The notes under the pieces were generated by a model, which had not been told where the DNA came from, did not search any database, and worked only from the letters and a program-made list of their open reading frames with translations. From assembly GCF_000814845.2 (NCBI RefSeq), contig NZ_CP010431.2, positions 2,666,001 through 2,730,000 on the forward strand: a stretch of DNA of 64,000 bases, in the 5' to 3' direction. Shown here in pieces: positions 46,389-54,665 of this stretch; the first letter of the stretch is position 1; every line of letters starts with the position of its first letter. Position numbers and translations under genes: made by a program. The DNA is from Pandoraea sputorum. Lineage in GTDB: Bacteria > Pseudomonadota > Gammaproteobacteria > Burkholderiales > Burkholderiaceae.

Positions 46389-46856
46389 ATGTATGAACGA
46401 ATTCTGGTTGCCATCGATGGCAGCCCCACGGCGGACACCGCCTTCGACTACGCGCTGTCGCTTGCGAAAGCACGTAAGGCGAAATTGCATGTGTTGTTTG
46501 TCGTCGATATTCCTGTTGCCTATATCAGCGACGCGGACCCGTTTCCCTTCATCGAAGCGTTGCGAATTCAGGGGAACAGCATCCGGGAGCGAGCCATGAA
46601 GCGCCTGAACGACGAGAAGGTCGCCGGCGACGTCGAGATCCGTGAGCTCCTGCCGCTCGGCGGAGACGTCGCGTTTCAGATCAACGCCGCAGCCGAAGAA
46701 TGGCAGGCCGACCTGATCGTGATCGGAACCCACGGCCGACGAGGCGTGCGACGTCTGACGTTGGGAAGCGTGGCGGAAAACTGCGCCCGGCAGGCGCAGC
46801 GGCCAGTCATCCTTATCCCGCCCCCCGGGACGGAGGAATTCGCCGAAGTGTTGTAA
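46389..46856 (+). CDS. Universal stress protein
   Basis: UspA-fold protein of 155 residues starting 'MYERILVAIDGSPTADTAF' and with 'GTHGRRGVRRLTLGSVAE' plus 'RPVILIPPP'. It is second in the 45881 operon and distinct in sequence from the first, not a recent duplicate. Confidence 0.9.
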   Translation: MYERILVAIDGSPTADTAFDYALSLAKARKAKLHVLFVVDIPVAYISDADPFPFIEALRIQGNSIRERAMKRLNDEKVAGDVEIRELLPLGGDVAFQINAAAEEWQADLIVIGTHGRRGVRRLTLGSVAENCARQAQRPVILIPPPGTEEFAEVL

Positions 46857-46915
46857 TCCGCCAATGCGCGAAGACTTGCGCTGCCCGGGAGTCGCGCGTG
46901 TAGAATCGATTTCAT

Positions 46916-46937
46916 GGATGTCCGGGCATGGACATCC
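46916..46937. promoter_or_regulatory. Inverted repeat before the response-regulator gene
   Basis: Perfect 8-bp arms GGATGTCC / GGACATCC with 6-base spacer, ending 35 bases before the response-regulator start. ATGTC/GACAT arms recur before the fnr gene (47650). May be an operator or a hairpin ending the usp transcript; no T-run. Confidence 0.45.
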
Positions 46938-46972
46938 CGAAACGACGTACTACACGATCCAAAGGCGGACGC

Positions 46973-47617
46973 ATGATTCGCATCATCGTGACAGACGATC
47001 ACACGCTGGTACGTGCCGGATTGCAACGTATTCTGGCAGGCACCGGCGATATCGAAATCGTAGGGGAAGCCTCGAACGGAGCGCAAGCGCTGGCGCTGCT
47101 GGGGGATACGCCGTGCGATGTCCTGTTGCTCGATTTGTCGATGCCCGGGCGCAGCGGCGTCGATCTTATCGCGCAGATCAAGGCGTCGTTTCCCCACCTG
47201 ACCATTCTTGTCCTCACAATGCACGGCGAAGAGCAGTACGCTGTGAGAGCGCTCAAGGCCGGTGCAGCGGGTTATCTGACAAAAGAGAGTGCGCCGAACG
47301 AACTGGTGAGCGCCGTACGCAAAGTTCACGACGGTGGGGTTTACCTGAGCCCCTCGATGGCGGAGCGAATCGCCCGGGATCTATCCTCTGCGGCCACCGA
47401 AGGCCCGAGTTTCCGTCGTCTGTCCGACCGCGAGTTCGATGTATTCCTGATGCTCGCCCGAGGGCTGACATTGGGCGACATTGCTGGCCGCCTTTGCGTG
47501 AGTACCAAAACGGTCAGTACCTATAAGGCACGCGTACTGCAAAAGCTTCAACTCAGGAGCCAGACCGACCTGGCGCATTACGCTATCCGCCACGATCTGC
47601 TGCGCGACAAACTCTGA
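46973..47617 (+). CDS. NarL/LuxR-family response regulator
   Basis: Two-domain regulator of 214 residues: receiver domain with phosphoacceptor D54 in 'VLLLDLSMPGRSG' and the lysine switch in 'AGYLTKES'; C-terminal LuxR-type helix-turn-helix 'LGDIAGRLCVSTKTVSTYKARV'. Its most likely partner is the histidine kinase encoded at 49595-51577, with Fnr and an alcohol dehydrogenase gene in between. In Mycobacterium the comparable DosR pair governs dormancy genes. AAAGGCGG precedes the ATG. Confidence 0.9.
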   Translation: MIRIIVTDDHTLVRAGLQRILAGTGDIEIVGEASNGAQALALLGDTPCDVLLLDLSMPGRSGVDLIAQIKASFPHLTILVLTMHGEEQYAVRALKAGAAGYLTKESAPNELVSAVRKVHDGGVYLSPSMAERIARDLSSAATEGPSFRRLSDREFDVFLMLARGLTLGDIAGRLCVSTKTVSTYKARVLQKLQLRSQTDLAHYAIRHDLLRDKL

Positions 47618-47649
47618 GGCGCGCACTGTAGTCCTTTGCCTACAGGCTG

Positions 47650-47667
47650 TCATGTCGGCTGACATGA
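47650..47667. promoter_or_regulatory. Inverted repeat before the fnr gene
   Basis: Arms TCATGTC / GACATGA with a 4-base spacer, 88 bases before fnr. Shares the ATGTC..GACAT half-sites of the repeat at 46916, with shorter spacing. Confidence 0.45.
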
Positions 47668-47754
47668 GATCGCGCCCGTCGCTTATTTTTTTTCCTCGCT
47701 TCGTCTCCGATACTTCAGACGTGATGACACGACGCTGAATTGCCGGAGTTTGCC

Positions 47755-48543
47755 ATGCATGCCATTTCCCGCCAACTGGACACCGTCCCCGTCGAAGCCC
47801 CTCAACACGTGAGGGTTCACCGCGCCTTCGACGTCGTCGAATCCGCAAGCCCAAGATGTAGCACTTGCCTGCTGCGCCAGTTCTGTCTGGCCGAAGGACT
47901 CAATGATGAGTCGATTCGCCGTCTGGACGGCGTGACACGTGTTCGGCGCACAGTTCGGCGCGGCGAAGTGCTGTTCCGCCCGGGGGACGCGCTTGAGTAC
48001 ATCTATGCCGTACGTGCGGGTTCGTTCAAGACGGTGTTGACACACCCAGACGGACGCGAGCAAGTCACCGGCTATCTGCTTGGCGGAGAGTTGCTGGGTC
48101 TGGGAGGCATTGCCAGCGGTCGATATGTCTCCGAAGCCGTCGCTCTCGAAGACAGTCAGGTCTGCGCAATCCAGTTCGCAGAATTGGAGGCCGTTGCCGC
48201 GAAGGTGCCGGTCGTGCAGCACCAGCTTCACCGACTGATCGCCGCGGGCATCGTGCGCGAACAACAACAGTTGCTTCGACTGGGAACCGCTCGCGGGGAG
48301 GCCCGACTGGCGAGCTTTTTGCTGGACGTATCGTCGCGGCTGGCCGCCCGGGGATACTCGCCCAACGCATTCCTGCTTCGCATGACGCGCGAGGAAATCG
48401 GCAGCTTTCTTGGTTTGCAACTTGAAACCGTCAGTCGCATGTTTTCCCGCCTCCAGGCACAGGAAGCGTTGCGGGTACGCCAACGCGAAATCACGCTGCT
48501 CGATACGCAGCGACTGGCTCAAATGGCGAATGCCGTTCAGTAA
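47755..48543 (+). CDS. fnr: Fnr-type oxygen-sensing Crp-family regulator
   Basis: Global regulator of 262 residues. Four cysteines match the [4Fe-4S] ligands of E. coli FNR in spacing exactly: C35-x2-C38-x5-C44 and C137, 93 residues after C44. A cyclic-nucleotide-fold sensor domain is followed by the winged helix 'TREEIGSFLGLQLETVSRMFSRLQ' with the ExxSR-type recognition helix that reads TTGA half-sites. The island around it carries many such sites, so it is the prime candidate regulator. The ATG at 47755 is preferred over 47740. Confidence 0.92.
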   Translation: MHAISRQLDTVPVEAPQHVRVHRAFDVVESASPRCSTCLLRQFCLAEGLNDESIRRLDGVTRVRRTVRRGEVLFRPGDALEYIYAVRAGSFKTVLTHPDGREQVTGYLLGGELLGLGGIASGRYVSEAVALEDSQVCAIQFAELEAVAAKVPVVQHQLHRLIAAGIVREQQQLLRLGTARGEARLASFLLDVSSRLAARGYSPNAFLLRMTREEIGSFLGLQLETVSRMFSRLQAQEALRVRQREITLLDTQRLAQMANAVQ

Positions 48544-48571
48544 TCGCGCCACGTTCACGGAGCACGATGGC

Positions 48572-49567
48572 ATGCGAGCGATGCAACTATCCAAGGCTGA
48601 CGGCACGCTCAGACTCGTTGATATTCCCGTGCCGACCCCAACGCCTACGCAGGTGCTGATTCGTGTGAGCGTCTGTGGTGTTTGCCGCACCGACCTGCAT
48701 GTCGTGGACGACGAATTGCCGGGTGTTCCGGATGGCATCATTCCCGGTCACGAAATTGTGGGGATTGTCACCGCTACAGGGCCGAACGTCCGGGACCTGC
48801 AAATCGGCGACCGTGTCGGCGTGCCATGGCTGGGATCGACCTGTGGATGTTGCCGCTTTTGCCTGAACCACAAGGAGAATCTCTGCGAAGCAGCGCGATT
48901 TACCGGCTATACGCTCAACGGTGGTTATGCCGAGTATGTCGTCGCCGAAGCTCAGTTCACGTTCAAGCTCCCCGATGCCTACGATGACGCGACCGCCGCG
49001 CCGCTGCTGTGCGCCGGTCTCATCGGCTACCGGTCCCTGAGCATGACCGGCGACGCACGGCGTCTGGGGATCTACGGATTCGGTGCTGCGGCGCATCTCA
49101 TTGCGCAGATTGCGAGCGCTCAGGCACGCGAAGTGTATGCCTTCACCCGGCCCGGCGACAACGAAGGCGCGGCGTTCGCCTTGTCGCACGGCGCCAGTTG
49201 GGTTGGCCCGAGCGACGCGGATCCGCCCGTGCCGCTGGACGCCGCCATCATCTTCGCGCCGGTCGGCTCGCTGGTGCCTCAGGCGCTCGCGGCCGTAGAC
49301 AGGGGAGGGGTCGTCGTTTGCGCAGGCATTCACATGAGCGACATCCCAAGGTTTGCCTACCGACTGTTATGGGGCGAGCGTCAGGTGCGCTCCGTCGCGA
49401 ATCTGACGCGAGCGGACGGTCTGGCCTTTCTCGCCCTGGCCGAGAGCATCGCGCTGAAAGTGGCCACGACAACATACCCGCTCGAAAAGGCCAACGCAGC
49501 ACTTGACGACCTGCGCCGCGGTGCCATTTCGGGGGCTGCTGTGCTTCAAGTGCGGCCTGCTGCGTAG
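48572..49567 (+). CDS. Zinc-dependent alcohol dehydrogenase
   Basis: Medium-chain zinc dehydrogenase of 331 residues. Catalytic zinc residues are in 'VCGVCRTDLHVVDDELP' and 'GHEIVG'; the structural zinc cluster is 'CGCCRFCLNHKENLC'. The nucleotide loop is 'GIYGFGAAAHLIAQ', a slight departure from GxGxxG. Likely a fermentative or aldehyde-reducing enzyme under low oxygen. It starts 28 bases after fnr. Confidence 0.87.
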   Translation: MRAMQLSKADGTLRLVDIPVPTPTPTQVLIRVSVCGVCRTDLHVVDDELPGVPDGIIPGHEIVGIVTATGPNVRDLQIGDRVGVPWLGSTCGCCRFCLNHKENLCEAARFTGYTLNGGYAEYVVAEAQFTFKLPDAYDDATAAPLLCAGLIGYRSLSMTGDARRLGIYGFGAAAHLIAQIASAQAREVYAFTRPGDNEGAAFALSHGASWVGPSDADPPVPLDAAIIFAPVGSLVPQALAAVDRGGVVVCAGIHMSDIPRFAYRLLWGERQVRSVANLTRADGLAFLALAESIALKVATTTYPLEKANAALDDLRRGAISGAAVLQVRPAA

Positions 49568-49594
49568 ATATCCGCCCGCGCTCAATGCGCTGAG

Positions 49595-51577
49595 TCAAAG
49601 CGCTGAGGGCGGCGTCGACGCGGTGGGTTCCATCGGGATGACGGTGGTCACCATGGTGCCGCCCTCCAACGGGCTGCGGACTTCCAGCGTCCCGCCGAGC
49701 AGGCGGGCCCGCTCCCGCATGCTGATGAGCCCCAGGGCATCCGGTTTCGGACGCGTCGGCGGCAATCCTCGCCCATTGTCGGAAATACGAAGTCTGCACT
49801 CTCGGTCGCAGGACAATTCGACCGTGATCGCGGTGGCATGCGCGTGCTTGGCAACGTTGTTCAGGGCCTCCTGCACGATACGGAACAAAGTCGTCGCCAC
49901 TGCCGGCGCGACAGCAGGTAACCCGTGTGTGCCCGTCACATCGACGGCCACGCCATAGCGACGTGAAAACTCCTGCGCGTACCATTCGATTGCCGGACCG
50001 AGGCCCAGATCGTCGAGCATCGGTGGACGCAGATCGGCTGCCATCTGGCGAACTGCGCCGACCATGCCGTCGATCGATTGTTCGATGCGCTTGACGTCCG
50101 CCGACATAGCAGGCTGCCCGTCCAGCGCTTGTCTGAGCATCGCCGCGTCCATTTTCAATGCGGTGAGACGTTGACCGAGATCGTCATGAAGTTCTCGTGC
50201 GATACGGGACTTTTCGTCTTCGCGAACCTCCTGAAGTCGTGCATTGAGTTTCTCGAGTTCGTGGCGGGATGTTTGCAGGGCGCTCGCCAATTGACGTTGC
50301 TCAGTGACGTCTCGCAACACGACCGTAAAGAATTTGCCGCTGGCGTCAGCACTCTGTGAAATGGATGCCTCCATCGGAAACTCCTCACCGTCCGCCCGCA
50401 AGCCCCAGAGTGGACGACCGCGCCCCATCAATCGCTCCGACACTCCGGTCGCCCCGAAGCGTTCGATGTGCTGAAGGTGGGCGTCGCGGAATCGTTCGGG
50501 GATGAAACGTCCAATCGGCTCCCCGATCACCTCCATGGCGCTGCACTTGAAAATACTCTCGGCGGTCGGGTTGAATATCTGGATTCGCTGCTGGGCGTCG
50601 ATGGTGATGATCGCCTCGCGAACCGACTGAATGACGCTAAAGAGTCGGCTTTCGGAGCGTTGCTTGCCGATCGCTTCCCGTTCGTTGACGGACATGGCGT
50701 GCCGACGGGAGAGCAGGGCCACGACCCAGGCAAGTATCGTGATAATGCTCATCAAAATGCCGGAAGCAAGCGCCCAATTGGCGACGCCTGCGCCGCGCAA
50801 TGCAGCAAACTCGCCCGAGGCCGTGTAGGCCAGTTCCAGCGCTGGCCGGTCCGCGTAGGTAACGTGTGCGACCGTCCGATAATCGACCGGCGGTCGAGGC
50901 TCTGCCGGCGCGCGAGGCGAGAGGCTGTCGAAGATCTGTTGCGCAGGCCCCTTGTCGCCGTTCACGGCAATCGTCAATGTCAGGTCATGAAGCAGCGGTC
51001 CGATCGCCGCATGAACCAGCGTATCGACATTGGCGATGGCGTAAGTACAGTCCGCAGACAAATCCTTGCTCGTCATAAAGATAAGTGATGGCGGAGTACC
51101 GGACACCGTGGCACCGGCGAACAGGCGTTCCCGAACGTCAGGGCCGGCGGGAAGGCGAACGCGGGCGCGGGTGCCGAGCACCGGTTCCCCGCTAGGTGAG
51201 TAGCCGGACGTTCTAACGATTTCCTCACCGGAGCGTTCGCACTTGCCGAAACTTATTAACCCCGGCAAACGTTCGGATAGCTTCATCCCTTTGATGTAGT
51301 CCATCCAGCGGGTGTCGTCGGACTGAGGCGTAGCCGCAGTGAGGTCGGACGCGCCATGCAAGGCGTCCCGGTAAGCGGTCAGTGCTATCGAAAGCTTGTC
51401 GGTTGCCGCGCTTGTGCGCAAGGCAAAACGCGCATCGACATTGTTCTGAAGCGCTGTCCGAACGGCGAGCCAGTTGGCCAGCGCAACAACCACACACATC
51501 ACACAGAGCATGGCGATGATCACAGCGTCCGCCCTGCGGCGTGAAGCGAATTGCGTACTGCGAAGCGTTCTGTCCAT
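49595..51577 (-). CDS. Sensor histidine kinase with CHASE-like, PAS and HisKA_3 domains
   Basis: Membrane kinase of 660 residues. An N-terminal helix (~20-41) and a second helix (~262-285) bracket a periplasmic CHASE-like sensor ('FALRTSAATDKLSIAL', 'ISFGKC'). A PAS domain follows ('SVREAIITIDAQQRIQIFNPTAE'), then the dimerisation domain with phospho-accepting H464 in 'IARELHDDLGQRL', and the ATPase with 'EALNNVAKHAHAT', 'ISDNGRGLP' and 'GLISMRERARLLGG'. This NarX/DesK class pairs with NarL-type regulators such as that at 46973. It is convergent with the alcohol dehydrogenase at 48572. Confidence 0.9.
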   Translation of the reverse strand: MDRTLRSTQFASRRRADAVIIAMLCVMCVVVALANWLAVRTALQNNVDARFALRTSAATDKLSIALTAYRDALHGASDLTAATPQSDDTRWMDYIKGMKLSERLPGLISFGKCERSGEEIVRTSGYSPSGEPVLGTRARVRLPAGPDVRERLFAGATVSGTPPSLIFMTSKDLSADCTYAIANVDTLVHAAIGPLLHDLTLTIAVNGDKGPAQQIFDSLSPRAPAEPRPPVDYRTVAHVTYADRPALELAYTASGEFAALRGAGVANWALASGILMSIITILAWVVALLSRRHAMSVNEREAIGKQRSESRLFSVIQSVREAIITIDAQQRIQIFNPTAESIFKCSAMEVIGEPIGRFIPERFRDAHLQHIERFGATGVSERLMGRGRPLWGLRADGEEFPMEASISQSADASGKFFTVVLRDVTEQRQLASALQTSRHELEKLNARLQEVREDEKSRIARELHDDLGQRLTALKMDAAMLRQALDGQPAMSADVKRIEQSIDGMVGAVRQMAADLRPPMLDDLGLGPAIEWYAQEFSRRYGVAVDVTGTHGLPAVAPAVATTLFRIVQEALNNVAKHAHATAITVELSCDRECRLRISDNGRGLPPTRPKPDALGLISMRERARLLGGTLEVRSPLEGGTMVTTVIPMEPTASTPPSAL

Positions 51578-51721
51578 CGATCGCCCCGATTCAAGAGTGA
51601 TTCAAGCGTTTTCGTGCGGTAGGTAGGCTAGTTGTATCACCGTTCTCCTGCGTTTCCCATACGCATCAATCCGCAATGTCTACGGCCGCTGGCAGGGATA
51701 TGGGACCGACCGATGGTGGCC

Positions 51722-51735
51722 TTGACGCTTATCAA
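51722..51735. promoter_or_regulatory. Fnr-type box upstream of universal stress gene
   Basis: TTGACGCTTATCAA (nine of ten conserved positions). A -10-like TACTGT begins at 51757, 28.5 bases from the box centre, the spacing expected for a site near -41.5. The gene start is at 51796. Confidence 0.78.
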
Positions 51736-51795
51736 AGGCACCCCGACGCTCTGCACTACTGTTCAGAGATGACATCACGTCTCAGGAGCATGGCC

Positions 51796-52638
51796 ATGAC
51801 TTTCCGCACGTTACTCGTACATGTCGACAATAGCGATCGGTGCCGCGCCCGGGTTGAACTGGCGGCTGACTTCGCCTATCGATTCCCTGCCCATCTGACG
51901 GGCATCTACCTGCCGTTTCATCCTCCGGGCTTTCCCGATGTGACGGCCATGGGCGGCACCGGACTTCCGCCGCCGCCTGCGCCCGAGAGCGACCCCAAAC
52001 GCCTCGCTCAGGCAGAACAGATGTTCTCGGAAGTGTGTCGACGGCAGGACGTCAGCCCGGAATGGATTACGCCGCGCTATGAAGAAAGCTCCGAAATGCG
52101 GACCCACGCCCGGTATGCGGATCTCGTGATCGTTGGACAAGAGGATCGTTCCGACCCCGAGTCCTCACCGACGATCGGATTTGTCGCGTCGGTCGTGCTC
52201 GGAGGCGGGCGACCGGTATTGATTCTCCCGTATGCGGGAAAGCTGCCCACGGCGTTCAATCACATTCTTGTCGCGTGGGATGGCGGCCGCGAAGCCGCGC
52301 GTGCCGCCGCCGATGCCATGCCGTTTCTGCGCTCGGCGAAAGCGGTCGACGTGATGCATGTGAGCCGGGTTGCTCGTCCGGACGATCTGGGCCCCATACC
52401 CGGCATGGACATCGCCATGTATTTCGCGCGGCATGGTGTCAACGTCACTGTGACACCGGAGTGTAGGACAAACGATGTCGCGATTGGCGAGGCGTTACTC
52501 TCGCGCGCTGCCGACCTGAACGCCGACCTCATCGTCATGGGCGGGTATGGGCATTCGCGCATGCAGGAGTGGGTGCTGGGTGGCGTGACCCGCACCATGC
52601 TCGAATCCATGACGGTTCCTGTGCTGATGTCGCACTGA
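51796..52638 (+). CDS. Universal stress protein, tandem-domain
   Basis: Protein of 280 residues with two Usp domains. The first (1-~145) is degenerate and lacks the glycine motif. The second starts 'HILVAWDGGREAARAA' and ends 'GGYGHSRMQEWVLGGVTRTML'. The ATG at 51796 is 8 bases after AGGAG; the ATG at 51790 is too close to it. Preceded by a well-placed Fnr box. Confidence 0.88.
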   Translation: MTFRTLLVHVDNSDRCRARVELAADFAYRFPAHLTGIYLPFHPPGFPDVTAMGGTGLPPPPAPESDPKRLAQAEQMFSEVCRRQDVSPEWITPRYEESSEMRTHARYADLVIVGQEDRSDPESSPTIGFVASVVLGGGRPVLILPYAGKLPTAFNHILVAWDGGREAARAAADAMPFLRSAKAVDVMHVSRVARPDDLGPIPGMDIAMYFARHGVNVTVTPECRTNDVAIGEALLSRAADLNADLIVMGGYGHSRMQEWVLGGVTRTMLESMTVPVLMSH

Positions 52639-52662
52639 ACCTCAGCAATGCGGAGTAACGCC

Positions 52663-53706
52663 ATGAAAGCCCTTGTATTCCACGGTCCGAAGCAGATCAC
52701 GCTGGAAGACCGGCCGACCCCCGAAATCCTGGCGCCCACCGATGCCATTGTGAGGATTCGCAAGACGACGATTTGCGGTACGGATCTTCACATCCTGAAG
52801 GGGGACGTTCCCACCGTGACACCGGGCCGCATTCTTGGGCATGAGGGCGTTGGGGAAGTGGTGCAAACCGGTGGGGCGGTCACATCCTTTAAGGCCGGAG
52901 ACCGGGTGCTGATCTCGTGCATTTCATCCTGCGGAAAGTGTCCCGCGTGCCGCAAGGGCATGTATTCCCATTGCGCCGTGGGCGGGTGGATTCTCGGCAA
53001 TCGTATTGACGGAACACAAGCCGAATACGTCCGCGCGCCTTATGCGGACACCAGCCTCTACCACGTGCCCGCCAGCGTAGACGACGACACGCTGGTCATG
53101 CTGAGCGACATCCTGCCGACCGGCTTCGAGTGCGGCGTTCTGAACGGCAAGGTTCAGCCGGGCAGCAGCGTTGCCATCGTCGGGGCGGGGCCGATCGGGC
53201 TGGCGGCATTGCTCACGGCGCAGTTCTTCAGCCCGGCTCAGGTGATCGTTATCGATCCGGATATCGCACGGCTGGAAGTGGCCTTAAGGCTCGGTGCGAC
53301 GGCCATCGTGTCTCCGGAAAAGGAGGACGCCGCCGCTTTCGTCAACAGCCTGACAGGCGGGCAGGGGGTCGACACGGCCATCGAGGCGGTCGGCGTGCCT
53401 GCGACATTCGAACTCTGCGAAGCGATTGTGGCTGCCGGGGGCACGATTGCGAACGTCGGTGTCCACGGTCGGAAGGTAGACCTGCATCTCGAATCCCTAT
53501 GGGACAGGAATATCAGCATCACAACCCGGCTGGTCGACACCGCCGCAACGCCCATGTTGCTCAAAACCGTCGAGTCAGGGCGGCTCGCGCCGGGTGTCCT
53601 GATCACGCACCACTTTTCGCTCGCCGATATTCTCGAGGCCTATCGAACCTTCGGTGACGCGGCGAACACGCATGCGTTGAAAGTGATCATCACACCGAAG
53701 GCGTAG
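52663..53706 (+). CDS. Zinc-dependent alcohol dehydrogenase
   Basis: Medium-chain zinc dehydrogenase of 347 residues: 'ICGTDLHILKGDVP', 'GHEGVGEV', structural zinc 'CGKCPACRKGMYSHC', nucleotide loop 'VGAGPIGLAALL'. Of the secondary-alcohol/isopropanol-type branch by style. It begins 24 bases after the usp gene, likely the same Fnr-controlled operon. Confidence 0.88.
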   Translation: MKALVFHGPKQITLEDRPTPEILAPTDAIVRIRKTTICGTDLHILKGDVPTVTPGRILGHEGVGEVVQTGGAVTSFKAGDRVLISCISSCGKCPACRKGMYSHCAVGGWILGNRIDGTQAEYVRAPYADTSLYHVPASVDDDTLVMLSDILPTGFECGVLNGKVQPGSSVAIVGAGPIGLAALLTAQFFSPAQVIVIDPDIARLEVALRLGATAIVSPEKEDAAAFVNSLTGGQGVDTAIEAVGVPATFELCEAIVAAGGTIANVGVHGRKVDLHLESLWDRNISITTRLVDTAATPMLLKTVESGRLAPGVLITHHFSLADILEAYRTFGDAANTHALKVIITPKA

Positions 53707-53756
53707 CGCCCGACTTGCCCTTAGGCGCCCGCGTAGTGCGCCGTCGGCGAAGAAAT

Positions 53757-54665
53757 TCACCGGCGGCTGGCCAGTTCGTCAAGCAAGTCACCAAGCGCCT
53801 CACGCACGGCCGGTGTCACATCGATGGCGTTCGACGCGTGGGGCACGGTATTACAGGTCACGACCGATCCGGCACCTGCGGCGATCAGTTCGTCTACCCC
53901 GATCCCGTCGAACAGCCCGTGCACCGCGATACACACGGGACTTCCGAAGCCCGCTTTGACCAACGCGCCAATCGCGGCGAGCATCGTTTGCCCGCTCGCG
54001 AGAATGTCGTCCACGATCACCGGCTGGCGATGCGCATACGCGGCTGGCACATGTAGTTCAAGGCTAACCTGCCGATCGCCCTGTCGGGTCTTGTGGGCCA
54101 CGACCGACGGCGCGCCGATTCGCCCCGCGATCTGCGCTACCCACGCGGCGCTTTCCGTATCCGGGCCGACAATGAGCGGATCGGTAACGTTCGCGGCGAT
54201 CCACGCGGCCGTCGCGGTCGCGCTGTGGGCAGAGCGCAGCGGAATCGTATAGACGGCGCAAAGCGATGGCAGGCGGTGCAAATGCGGTTCAACCGCGATC
54301 AGACCATCGAACCAGCTACTGAGCAACCGGCCGAAGCTGTTAGCCGATACCGATTCCCCCGGTCGAAAACGCGCATCCTGACGCAAGTAGCACAGGTATG
54401 GCGCGATCAGGATCACCTCACGCGCGCCAAGGTCTCGCGCCGTGTCTGCGGCAAAGAGGAGCGGCAGCAGTTTCGCGTCAGGCCGTTTCAACGAGCAGAC
54501 GATAACGATCGACTTTCCGCTCAGCGGCCCGTCAAGCGTGACAAGTTGCTCGCCATCCGGAAATCGATGGATCAGCAAGCGTTGCAAGGGACATTCGACG
54601 AGTCCGGCGAGCACCCGGGCAAACGATTCGTTTCCGGGCATAGCGTAAATGGCGACGTCTTTCAT
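53757..54665 (-). CDS. Ribose-phosphate pyrophosphokinase-like protein
   Basis: PRPP-synthetase-family protein of 302 residues: 'HRFPDGEQLV', the catalytic-region 'PYLCYLRQDARF', and the PRPP-binding loop 'VIVDDILASGQTML', altered from the usual VDDIxDTG. It is shorter and divergent from housekeeping Prs, so a specialised paralogue. Its ATG overlaps the stop of the nucleoside phosphorylase by one base, implying a linked function in ribose-phosphate and nucleotide salvage. Confidence 0.85.
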   Translation of the reverse strand: MKDVAIYAMPGNESFARVLAGLVECPLQRLLIHRFPDGEQLVTLDGPLSGKSIVIVCSLKRPDAKLLPLLFAADTARDLGAREVILIAPYLCYLRQDARFRPGESVSANSFGRLLSSWFDGLIAVEPHLHRLPSLCAVYTIPLRSAHSATATAAWIAANVTDPLIVGPDTESAAWVAQIAGRIGAPSVVAHKTRQGDRQVSLELHVPAAYAHRQPVIVDDILASGQTMLAAIGALVKAGFGSPVCIAVHGLFDGIGVDELIAAGAGSVVTCNTVPHASNAIDVTPAVREALGDLLDELASRR

